In this document: positions 25,972 to 33,674 of the stretch, piece after piece
Position numbering within the stretch: the first letter of the stretch is position 1
Layout: the number at the start of each line of letters is the position of its first letter
The notes under the pieces: model-generated
Told to the model about the DNA's origin: nothing
What the model saw: the letters and a program-made list of their open reading frames with translations, nothing else
Databases searched by the model: none
Made by a program: the position numbers and the translations under genes
From: Lutimonas saemankumensis
GTDB taxonomy: Bacteria > Bacteroidota > Bacteroidia > Flavobacteriales > Flavobacteriaceae
DNA: 64,000 nucleotides
NCBI RefSeq assembly: GCF_020171465.1
Contig: NZ_JAIUZR010000005.1
Location: 186,001 to 250,000, forward strand
Direction: 5' to 3'

Positions 25972-26883
25972 TTAATTTTCAAAAACTTTAATTTCTTGAT
26001 GCATCCAGTCATACCACGATTCCATACCCTCGCCAGTTGTTGCTGAAACTTCAAAGAACTTTAATCCGGGATTTACTTTTAACGCGTATGATTTCAGTTT
26101 TTCCAGATCAAAATCAAGGTAGGGCAGTAAGTCTGTTTTATTAATAAGGCAAATGTCTGAGCCATGGAACATGTCCGGATATTTAAGCGGTTTGTCTTCC
26201 CCTTCGGTGACGCTGATGATTACAATTCTTTTATTTTCACCCAGATCGAACATTGACGGACAAACCAGGTTTCCGACATTTTCGATCATCAGCACAGAAT
26301 TTTCCACAGGGTCGAGTTTTTTAACCGCGTTGTAAATCATATCACTTTCTAAGTGACATCCTTTTCCTGTATTAATTTGTATTACGGGTACCTTCAGGGC
26401 ATCTATTCTATTGGCATCCTGCATAGTTTGCTGATCACCCTCTATAACAGAAAAACGCATTATTTCTTTAAGATCTTGAAGTGTTTTTTCAAGAATACTC
26501 GTTTTACCAGAACCTGGAGAACTAACCAGATTGATGGCATATATGTTTTTGGCCTCAAAATATCCTCTGTTCCTGGCAGCCATCAGATCATTTTGCTGCA
26601 GTATATTTTGCTGAACCTCGATTACTGTTTTACGGCTTGTATGATGTTCATGAGGACGTCCATGTTCATGTTCGTGGTGATGTCCATGTTCATGTTCGTG
26701 GTAATGTCCATGATGTTTGTGGTGATGATCATGCTGATGATGTTCCTGTTGATGATCATGATGCATATGTCCATGCCCATGATCGTGATCATGATGCACA
26801 TGTTGATGACCTCCAGGATCATGTCGGGGTTTTTCGATGGAAAAATGTCCTTCAGGACTTCCGCATCCACAGGTTCCACACAT
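25972..26883 (-). CDS. hypB: Hydrogenase nickel-incorporation GTPase HypB, His-rich
   Basis: A 303-residue GTPase that inserts nickel into hydrogenase. The N-terminus MCGTCGCG carries the high-affinity nickel motif CxxCxC (Cys2, Cys5, Cys7). A histidine tract follows with 32 His between residues 21 and 81, a nickel store. The G domain starts near residue 115, with the P-loop SSPGSGKTS (121-129), the metal-binding Cys/His of the dimer interface (TGKGCHLESDM), ENVGNLVCP and NKTDLLPY. Part of the His tract is encoded by a near-perfect 24-base tandem repeat (26658-26705). It lies between the hydrogenase protease gene and hypC. Confidence 0.96.
   Translation of the reverse strand: MCGTCGCGSPEGHFSIEKPRHDPGGHQHVHHDHDHGHGHMHHDHQQEHHQHDHHHKHHGHYHEHEHGHHHEHEHGRPHEHHTSRKTVIEVQQNILQQNDLMAARNRGYFEAKNIYAINLVSSPGSGKTSILEKTLQDLKEIMRFSVIEGDQQTMQDANRIDALKVPVIQINTGKGCHLESDMIYNAVKKLDPVENSVLMIENVGNLVCPSMFDLGENKRIVIISVTEGEDKPLKYPDMFHGSDICLINKTDLLPYLDFDLEKLKSYALKVNPGLKFFEVSATTGEGMESWYDWMHQEIKVFEN
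26658..26705. repeat. Two 24-base tandem repeats inside hypB
   Basis: Two adjacent 24-base units (26658-26681 and 26682-26705) differ at one base. Each encodes His-Glu-His-Glu-His-Gly plus two residues within the histidine tract, so a gain or loss of a unit keeps the frame. A third, decayed unit seems to follow. Confidence 0.8.
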
Positions 26884-26926
26884 AGAATAAAAGATTTAAG
26901 TTTTCCAAATATACTAAAAGCAGAGT

Positions 26927-27412
26927 TTAACAGATATGACTTCTATCATGCCTATTATTTTGAATCATGCTTAGCTGCATTTTGATAAACTCCTTCGCCC
27001 GGTTTAGATTGATCAAACCATTTTCACTCAGACTCTGAGAGAGATCCCATTTGTATCCCTGAATTCCCAAAATATAAGAATTAGGATTCCTCTTGAATAA
27101 GTTGTTCTCAAGCCAGAGAACTGTTGATGGGTCCAGTGCATGCGATGTAAGTCCAAACCCTTCATTAGGTTTACAAGGTCTAAAATAGTAACCCTTATCA
27201 GTTGCTTCCTGAGTTGCGTCGATAAATATCACCGAATCGTAAGAGGAGATTATAGAAGCATCTTCAATCTGGAGTTGATATCTGTACAGACAATCTACTT
27301 CCGGGAATGATTTTTCGATATAACCAATTAGATTCCAGCCGAGTCCGTCATCGGAACGGCCGGAATTTCCTATACCTATGATCAGCAGATCTTTAGTTTT
27401 TTCTTTTAACAT
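26927..27412 (-). CDS. hoxW: Hydrogenase maturation protease (HoxW-like)
   Basis: A 161-residue endopeptidase that cuts the C-terminal extension from the large subunit after nickel insertion. The start at MLKEKTKDLLIIGIGN was chosen, giving a 20-base overlap with hoxH; an upstream ATG adds 20 non-family residues. The family N-terminal motif LIIGIGNSGRSDDGLGW (acidic metal ligand Asp) and SVIFIDATQE (second acidic ligand region) are visible, and SHALDP supplies the expected His. Its position directly after hoxH suggests it processes HoxH, while the other protease gene at 36281 serves the second enzyme. Confidence 0.88.
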   Translation of the reverse strand: MLKEKTKDLLIIGIGNSGRSDDGLGWNLIGYIEKSFPEVDCLYRYQLQIEDASIISSYDSVIFIDATQEATDKGYYFRPCKPNEGFGLTSHALDPSTVLWLENNLFKRNPNSYILGIQGYKWDLSQSLSENGLINLNRAKEFIKMQLSMIQNNRHDRSHIC

Positions 27413-28847
27413 CCGTAAGATTTCCCAAATGATCGTAAAGACTAATTTCCAAAGGCATTTTACCCATGGCATGAGTTGCGCAACTCAAACAAGGGTCATA
27501 GGCCCTTATCGCTACTTCAACCTGATTCAGCATGTCTTCAGTGATCTTTTGTTTACTGTCTATCACGTTATTGGCAACCCATTTTACCGCCTGGTTCATG
27601 GCTTCGTTATTATGTGTTGTTGAAACGATGAGGTTGCATCGGGTTATTCTGTCCTTCTCGTCCACCTGATAGTGATGAATCAAGGTGCCTCTTGGAGCCT
27701 CAATAATACCAATCCCCTCATTTCTTCGCTCACCTCTACGCGTCAGATCATTACTCAAAATATCATCGTCTTCCAAAAGTTCTTTCATCATTTCAGCACA
27801 ATGAAGCAATTCTATAAGTCTTGCCCAATGTGAAAACATTGAACTGTTATTGGTTTTACCCATTGTGGCATTCAAGTAGGATAGTCTTTCAAATGCAGCA
27901 TTTGGCGTGTCAATTCCTTCACAAACATTCAATCTTGCCAGAGGGCCAACACGATTCCATCCGTTTTCTTTTCCCATATGTTTTAAATACGGGAACTTCA
28001 GATAAGACCATTTTTCAACCCCTTCATAGAAATAGTTTTGATATTCACTGGAGGGTATATCTTTCAGGGTGATCTTGCCTTCGTCATCAATAGCTCTGAG
28101 ATAACCGTCATACAGATCCAGATAGCCCGTATCTTTATTTACAAGACCCAGATGACCGGAAGGAAAGTTAGCAAACTGATGGAACCATTCCTGATTTTTT
28201 GAATAATAGACTTTAATGAACTCCAATATCTCTTTTGACCATTCGATCATTGCATCAACAGAAGGAATCTCTTTTCCACTCAGAAAATAGTCACGTTCCT
28301 GGGCACTTATTTTTTTGTGCACTCCTCCAGGAGTTGTAGAGATCCCATGAATTCTTTTTCCGGCTATCATTTCAATGATTTCCTGGCCAAACTTTCTCAT
28401 AAGAATTCCTTTTTTAGCAAGCTCCGGATATTCCATGGCCACAGAAACTACATTTCTCATCTTTGGTTTGGCATCCACTCCAAAAAGAAGATCAGGAGAA
28501 GCGAGATAGAAAAAATGAAGCGCATGTGACTGAAAAATTTGTCCATAGTGTAAAAGCTTTCTTATTTTTTGCGCCGGAACAGAAAGATCTTCCGGTTCCA
28601 GTCCCACAATTTGATCTATGGCTTTTGCGGCAGCCAGATGGTGACTTACAGGACATATTCCACATAATCGCTGCACCATAACCGGAGCTTCCCAGTAGGG
28701 ATGGCCTTGAATGAATTTCTCAAAACCTCTGAATTCAACAATATGAAAAAATGAATCTTTTACCTTATTATTTTCGTCGAGGTGAATGGTTACTTTCCCG
28801 TGCCCTTCAACTCTTGTTACCGGATCTATGACTATTTTTTGACTCAT
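27393..28847 (-). CDS. hoxH: NAD-linked [NiFe]-hydrogenase large subunit HoxH
   Basis: A 484-residue catalytic subunit. The four nickel cysteines are visible: RLCGICPVSHH near the N-terminus (Cys62, Cys65) and DPCLSCATH at the C-terminus (Cys453, Cys456). Twenty-five residues follow His459, the extension that a protease removes. The pattern (short L1 motif RxCGIC, C-terminus DPCxxCATH, 484 residues) fits group 3d bidirectional NAD(P)-linked enzymes rather than the membrane-bound type, and the neighbouring HoxF and HoxU-HoxY genes supply the NAD module. The enzyme is cytoplasmic and couples H2 oxidation to NAD+ reduction, or the reverse. Confidence 0.95.
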   Translation of the reverse strand: MSQKIVIDPVTRVEGHGKVTIHLDENNKVKDSFFHIVEFRGFEKFIQGHPYWEAPVMVQRLCGICPVSHHLAAAKAIDQIVGLEPEDLSVPAQKIRKLLHYGQIFQSHALHFFYLASPDLLFGVDAKPKMRNVVSVAMEYPELAKKGILMRKFGQEIIEMIAGKRIHGISTTPGGVHKKISAQERDYFLSGKEIPSVDAMIEWSKEILEFIKVYYSKNQEWFHQFANFPSGHLGLVNKDTGYLDLYDGYLRAIDDEGKITLKDIPSSEYQNYFYEGVEKWSYLKFPYLKHMGKENGWNRVGPLARLNVCEGIDTPNAAFERLSYLNATMGKTNNSSMFSHWARLIELLHCAEMMKELLEDDDILSNDLTRRGERRNEGIGIIEAPRGTLIHHYQVDEKDRITRCNLIVSTTHNNEAMNQAVKWVANNVIDSKQKITEDMLNQVEVAIRAYDPCLSCATHAMGKMPLEISLYDHLGNLTDVKRKN

Positions 28848-28858
28848 GATATTGGCTT

Positions 28859-30127
28859 TTAATCGTATTTAAACTCTTCATGCATAACAGGGAATTCTTT
28901 ACCCAACAGTATGCTTTTTACTGCCTTCCAGATGTGATTGGCGTTTGGGGGACATCCTGGAATGAAGTAGTCAATTTTGACAACTTCATTGGTAGGATAA
29001 ACATTATTCAGAATTTTAGGAATATCCTCATGATTTGGAATAGTATTAGCGCCTATTTCACTGGTAATTCCGTGAATATAGGCTTCTTCAAGACATTCTT
29101 TGAGAGGAAAGAAATTTCGCATCGCAGGGATTCCTCCCATGATCGCACACTCACCAAAAGCGATGAGGATGTCACATTTTTTCCTAAATTCCTTTAAAAC
29201 TTTAATGTTCTCGGAATTGGCAACACCTCCCTCGATCAATCCTACATGACAGCGTTTACTAAATTTTTTGATATCTGTAAGAGGCGATTTATTGAATTCA
29301 ACGATTTCCAGCATATCGATGAGTTCCGTATCAATATCAAGCAAGGACATATGACAACCAAAGCAGCCTGCCAAAGAGGTTGTTGCCACTATAAATTTTT
29401 CATCTTCCTTCTTAATGGCACATAAATCACCTGAGGAGGTTTGCTTTGTTTTTCCCAGAATGTCATATTTTCTTTCTCCAAAAGGCTCTTTATAGATCAT
29501 ACCTTTCACGAGAATTGCTCCAACAGGGCATATATTCATAGCATGTAAGGCCTCTGCTTCTGAGAGCTTATCTTCCTGCTGGTAATCAATATGAACCCTT
29601 GTGTTGACACCTCGATTTACAAATGAAAAAATGTCCATTCCGTCCGAAGTACTGATCTCTTCAACGCAACGCCTGCAGAGAATACACCTGTTGGATTCCA
29701 TGATCATTCTTTTGGGATTAAAATCCACATGCTTATTGCTAAATACATGAGGGAAACGAGAAACGGTAATTCCCATATCATAGGCAAGGTTCTGTAAATC
29801 GCAATTACCACTTTTTTCGCAAGAAGGGCAGAAATGATTTCCTTCAGCGAACAACATTTCAATAATTGCCTTTCGGGTATCGATAAGTTCAGGGGTATTG
29901 ATCTCAACCTGCATCCCTTCTTTTACTTTTGTTGTACAGCTCGTGGTGAACTTCCCATTGACCATAACCGTACAGATCCTGCAGGTACCAAGGGAAGGTT
30001 CTATTTCTCTGAAATGACACAGCGTAGGTATATAGATTCCATTTTCCTTCGCTGCATCGACAAGTTTTTTATTCTCTAATACCTGGTATTCTTTACCATC
30101 GATATTAATATTGACTTTTTTATTCAT
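28859..30127 (-). CDS. Fused HoxU-HoxY: diaphorase Fe-S subunit plus hydrogenase small subunit
   Basis: A 422-residue protein read as one frame. Residues 1-~215 are HoxU: a [2Fe-2S] ferredoxin fold with Cys37, 49, 52, 64, then a His98/Cys100/103/109 [4Fe-4S] motif and a Cys148/151/154/200 [4Fe-4S] motif. Residues ~240-422 are the HoxY small subunit with LAGCFGCHMSLLD (Cys255, Cys258), GECAIMGG (Cys327) and PGCPPNANHIW (Cys392) for the proximal cluster. In most Hox operons these are two genes. The start MNKKVNINIDG overlaps the hoxF stop by 8 bases; an upstream ATG adds 13 residues. No frameshift or internal stop suggests an assembly artefact. Confidence 0.92.
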   Translation of the reverse strand: MNKKVNINIDGKEYQVLENKKLVDAAKENGIYIPTLCHFREIEPSLGTCRICTVMVNGKFTTSCTTKVKEGMQVEINTPELIDTRKAIIEMLFAEGNHFCPSCEKSGNCDLQNLAYDMGITVSRFPHVFSNKHVDFNPKRMIMESNRCILCRRCVEEISTSDGMDIFSFVNRGVNTRVHIDYQQEDKLSEAEALHAMNICPVGAILVKGMIYKEPFGERKYDILGKTKQTSSGDLCAIKKEDEKFIVATTSLAGCFGCHMSLLDIDTELIDMLEIVEFNKSPLTDIKKFSKRCHVGLIEGGVANSENIKVLKEFRKKCDILIAFGECAIMGGIPAMRNFFPLKECLEEAYIHGITSEIGANTIPNHEDIPKILNNVYPTNEVVKIDYFIPGCPPNANHIWKAVKSILLGKEFPVMHEEFKYD

Positions 30128-31943
30128 GGACCTGTTCAATTTCGTTAATGATAGTATCGTAATCACTTACAACATTTTCCGATTCAAAGGATTTATTAAA
30201 ATCACTTTGAGCCAACAAACATTTTTTAAATTCATTTGGAAATTTCAACAGCCCTGTTAGCAGACAGTTTGTTGAGGTTTTCCCAAGACCGCAACGGCTT
30301 GACTGTTTGATGATGGTACTCCATTGTTTGATCTCTTCAAGATCAGTTTCTTCAGCGTGGCATAGTGCTATTTTCTGCAGCTTTTTTGTGAGTAAAAAGT
30401 TACCCGTTCTGCAAGGTGCACAAATTCCACAGGATTCGGCAACGAAGAAATCAGAAATATTTTCAAAGACAGGAATGAGATCCCGGTCTTTGTTAAAAAC
30501 CATAAAAGAACCACCGCTTCTTAGTCCGATAGCACTCATTTTTCGAGCGTATTGAATTGGGTCATCCCACTGGAATTGAACATGTTCGGCAAGTAGATTC
30601 TCACCTGATATCTCACGGTCAAAGTCAGCTGAAGACAAGCATTCACCGGCATAACCATTGAAGAGTATCATATAGGGATCCTCTGCTTCAATGAGTTTTA
30701 AAAACTGCTTTAACTTCATTCCCCATTCAATTTCATAAATCCCGGGTTTTCCGCAATCACCAGAAACGCTGAGTAATTTTGTTCCTTTCGTTGCATCCGT
30801 TCCGATTTTTAGATATTTATCAAGTGACATGTTAACGATTCTTGGAACAGCGCAAAGGGTTTCCACATTATTGATAATGGTTGGTTTGTCATATAAACCC
30901 TTTTCCACCGGGAAATACTCCTTAGTCGATGGTTCACCACGTCTTCCTTCAATGGAACTGATCAACGCAGTTTCCTCACCACATACATAGGCACCTGCTC
31001 CCATATGAATTTCGACATCAAAATCAAATCCGGGTATTCCCATAATGGTATCTCCGAGAAAATTTCTTTTTCTGAATTTTTCAATCTCTGCTTCAATTTT
31101 ATCTTTTAAATAAAAATATTCGGCACGCAAATAGATATATCCCTTGGTGGCCCCAACTGCGTAGGCCGCCATTGACATGCCTTCAATCATAAGCCCCGGA
31201 AGTTTGTTCATGAGTACCCTGTCTTTGAAAGTTCCCGGTTCGCCTTCGTCTGCGTTACAAACGATATATTTTTGGTCAGCAACATTCTTTTTACAGAATT
31301 CCCATTTCATTCCGGTAGGGAAAAAGGCCCCTCCTCTTCCTGCCAATTTGGATTTTTTTACAATTTCAATCAACTGGTCAGGAGAAATTTTTTTTAGTTT
31401 GCGCAAAGCCTCTCCCGGCACATAAGGTTTCATAAATACGACCTTGTCCTTTTCAGGAACATATCTTATATTATTCTTCGGAACCGAACAGATTTCTGAA
31501 GGGTTAGTTCCCAATTTTAACTGGTCTATTATCTTTTTGACCTTTAACGGAGTAAGATTTGTAAAAGGCTGGAAATTGATCAGAGCCGAAGTTTCCTGAT
31601 CACTAAGTCCTATACAGGAGGTTTCAAATAGTCCAAACATTTTATCTTCAGTAGTTTCGCCAAAAGAAATTCCGAGTTCTTTTTCAAAGGCCTTTTTGAC
31701 CGCAGAAAAATCGGATTGTTTAGAAATGATACTGTTGTTCAGGTAAATAGTAAAATTCCCCGCATGAGTGCGATGGAAAAAATGATAAAAAGTGATAATG
31801 CCTTCTAATTCAGTACGTGAAATTTTAAATTCTTTGGCGATTTTTGTCATATCATCTGAAGAGATGAACCGTCTTTTTTTTTGAATATCCCACAGAATAC
31901 CCATCAAAGAGGATTTTGGCAAAGGGGTTTTAGGAGTAGCCAT
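30120..31943 (-). CDS. hoxF: NAD-linked hydrogenase diaphorase subunit HoxF (NuoE-NuoF type)
   Basis: A 607-residue flavoprotein. Residues ~1-145 are a NuoE-like thioredoxin-fold domain, followed by the NuoF-like part: NAD/FMN-binding GRGGAFFPTGMKW (202-214) and CNADEGEPGTFKDR (229-242), MGAGAYVCGEETALI (~314-328), and the [4Fe-4S] ligands Cys505, Cys508, Cys511 and Cys551. The subunit oxidises or reduces NAD(H). In the NuoE-like domain only Cys110 of the usual four [2Fe-2S] ligands is seen; the equivalents of the first pair are Asn/Ser and the last is Ser. It is the first structural gene after hypA. Confidence 0.94.
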   Translation of the reverse strand: MATPKTPLPKSSLMGILWDIQKKRRFISSDDMTKIAKEFKISRTELEGIITFYHFFHRTHAGNFTIYLNNSIISKQSDFSAVKKAFEKELGISFGETTEDKMFGLFETSCIGLSDQETSALINFQPFTNLTPLKVKKIIDQLKLGTNPSEICSVPKNNIRYVPEKDKVVFMKPYVPGEALRKLKKISPDQLIEIVKKSKLAGRGGAFFPTGMKWEFCKKNVADQKYIVCNADEGEPGTFKDRVLMNKLPGLMIEGMSMAAYAVGATKGYIYLRAEYFYLKDKIEAEIEKFRKRNFLGDTIMGIPGFDFDVEIHMGAGAYVCGEETALISSIEGRRGEPSTKEYFPVEKGLYDKPTIINNVETLCAVPRIVNMSLDKYLKIGTDATKGTKLLSVSGDCGKPGIYEIEWGMKLKQFLKLIEAEDPYMILFNGYAGECLSSADFDREISGENLLAEHVQFQWDDPIQYARKMSAIGLRSGGSFMVFNKDRDLIPVFENISDFFVAESCGICAPCRTGNFLLTKKLQKIALCHAEETDLEEIKQWSTIIKQSSRCGLGKTSTNCLLTGLLKFPNEFKKCLLAQSDFNKSFESENVVSDYDTIINEIEQVHE

Positions 31944-32034
31944 AATCGTAAAAATGTGAAGAAAAAAAATAAGTATTTCAGCCCATTAATTCTATGATAA
32001 AAATCAGGGTTTATAATTTAAAAAAAAGTCGAGA

Positions 32035-32376
32035 TCAACTGACCTCAAGGGCCTTTACCCTTAACTCCCTGCCTTGAATAATACCTTTCATATAGTTATT
32101 GCATTCAGGACAGGGATCATAAACATTTTCCAGTTCAAAGAAGGTATCACATTCCATACATTGAGCTTTTCCAGGAATGACAGTAACATGTTTTTCAGCA
32201 TTTTCAAGAATGGTATCTCGAATCACTTCTTGCCAGGCAAAATCCAAAGCAGCCATCTCTACACCTGATAGGGTTCCTATTTCCAGCTCAATGGAGTCAA
32301 CATGAACCCCTCCGGCTTTTTTGGTTTCCGTTTCCGCAATTTTAAGAATTCCCATGACTATGGACAGCTCATGCAT
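32035..32376 (-). CDS. hypA: Hydrogenase nickel metallochaperone HypA
   Basis: A 113-residue protein with the invariant start MHELSIVMGIL, whose His2 binds nickel. The C-terminal zinc domain carries two CxxC pairs (CMEC and CPEC). It partners HypB in nickel insertion. It is the first gene of the leftward hydrogenase operon, 91 bases before hoxF, and lies next to the divergent control region with the second hydrogenase. Confidence 0.96.
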   Translation of the reverse strand: MHELSIVMGILKIAETETKKAGGVHVDSIELEIGTLSGVEMAALDFAWQEVIRDTILENAEKHVTVIPGKAQCMECDTFFELENVYDPCPECNNYMKGIIQGRELRVKALEVS

Positions 32377-32431
32377 GATATTCGGAACTAAAAGATTAAC
32401 CTATAAATTTAGTCTAATAATTTTAAAAAAT

Positions 32432-32447
32432 CATGATAAATATCATG
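32432..32447. promoter_or_regulatory. FNR/CRP-type operator in the divergent hydrogenase control region
   Basis: The bases read CATGATAAATATCATG: 7-base arms, 2-base centre, containing TGAT-N4-ATCA. The 146-base gap separates hypA (leftward) from the group 1d small-subunit gene (rightward). The centre at 32439.5 is about 41-42 bases before a likely transcript start near 32482, given a near-match -7 element TAAGTTTA at 32469-32476; that spacing is the class II activator position. The regulator itself is not in the window. Confidence 0.5.
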
Positions 32448-32522
32448 TAATCAGACGATTAAAAATATTAAGTTTAGCTTAATTTTCTTTTCACAAAGAT
32501 TTTACTCTTAATTAATACGGAT

Positions 32523-33668
32523 ATGGCGAATAAAAATGGGGTCAGAGAGACCTATTATGAAAGCGCAATAAGAAAAGGATATAACCGTCGTGATTTTATG
32601 AAATTTGCGGCTTTTATATCCGCCTATATGGGTTTGGAGAACTCTCTTATGGGTCAGGTAGCTAACGCTTTGGAAACAAAATACCGACTTCCGATCATCT
32701 GGGAACACTATCAGGAATGCACCTGTTGCAGCGAGTCATTTATAAGATCGGATCATCCGATAGTTGCAGATATCATTCTTGACAATGTCTCACTTGATTA
32801 TACAGAGACGCTTATGGCCGCATCGGGCCATCAGGCAGAAGCTGCAAAGCATGACACCATGAAAAAATTTCATGGAGAATATATTCTTTGTGTGGAAGGA
32901 TCGGTACCCATGGGGTCTAACGGGGTTTATTGTACGATTGCAGGAAAAACCGCCCATGACCATTTAATGGAATCAGCCGAAGGAGCAAAGGCGATCATTG
33001 CCTGGGGAAGTTGCGCAACCAATGGTTGTGTACAGGGGGCCAAGCCAAACCCTACTGGAGCCACTCCAATTCACAAAATAATCAAGAACAAACCTATAGT
33101 TCAGATGCCGGGTTGCCCGCCAATCGGAGAGGCCATGGCCGCCCTTATCGTTCACTATGTCACTTTTGACAGGCTTCCTGAACTCGACAGGATTGGCAGA
33201 CCAAAAGCATTTTATGGCAAAAGAGTTCACGATACCTGTTACAGAAGACCGTATTTTGATGCTGGACTATTTGCAGAATCTTTTGATGATATTCATGCAA
33301 AAGAAGGCTATTGCCTGTATAAACTGGGATGTAGAGGTCCATCCACATACAATGCCTGTGCGAGTATGAAATGGAATAATGGGGTCAGTTTCCCAATTGA
33401 ATCAGGACATGGATGCATCGGTTGCAGTGAAGCTAATTTCTGGGACAACGGACCATTCTACAAAAGAATGACCAATGTGCCCGGATTCGGAATTGAAAGC
33501 TCTGCCGACAAAATAGGAAAAATTGCCACCGGGGTGGTCGCAGCGGGATTAACGGCTCACTCAATTGCCGCAAACGTGTCTAAGTATAACGAGCTTAAAG
33601 GCCGATATACCAGAGGCCGAATTAATGAGGAAAAACTTAAAAAGAACGAAAAAAAGGAAGAAAACTAA
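32523..33668 (+). CDS. hupS: Oxygen-tolerant (group 1d) [NiFe]-hydrogenase small subunit, Tat-exported
   Basis: A 381-residue small subunit. The Tat motif NRRDFMKF (residues 21-28) followed by a hydrophobic stretch directs export of the folded dimer. The proximal cluster has six cysteines instead of four: ECTCC (Cys66, 68, 69), WGSCATNGC (Cys164, Cys169) and MPGC (Cys198), the pattern of the [4Fe-3S] cluster of oxygen-tolerant membrane hydrogenases. Distal and medial ligands are His236, Cys239, Cys264, Cys270 and Cys279, Cys298, Cys301. A C-terminal hydrophobic helix (~331-352) is the membrane anchor. It starts the rightward operon. Confidence 0.95.
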   Translation: MANKNGVRETYYESAIRKGYNRRDFMKFAAFISAYMGLENSLMGQVANALETKYRLPIIWEHYQECTCCSESFIRSDHPIVADIILDNVSLDYTETLMAASGHQAEAAKHDTMKKFHGEYILCVEGSVPMGSNGVYCTIAGKTAHDHLMESAEGAKAIIAWGSCATNGCVQGAKPNPTGATPIHKIIKNKPIVQMPGCPPIGEAMAALIVHYVTFDRLPELDRIGRPKAFYGKRVHDTCYRRPYFDAGLFAESFDDIHAKEGYCLYKLGCRGPSTYNACASMKWNNGVSFPIESGHGCIGCSEANFWDNGPFYKRMTNVPGFGIESSADKIGKIATGVVAAGLTAHSIAANVSKYNELKGRYTRGRINEEKLKKNEKKEEN

Positions 33669-33674
33669 TTGAAC

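Noticed and set aside
26640-26830. Repeats in this stretch looked like a small CRISPR array
   Set aside because: The repeat units are directly adjacent without spacers and in frame inside hypB.
26353-26985. A long plus-strand frame, Met- and Phe-rich, opposite hypB
   Set aside because: It is the antisense of the His repeat of hypB (CAT/CAC read backwards gives Met and Val), not a gene.
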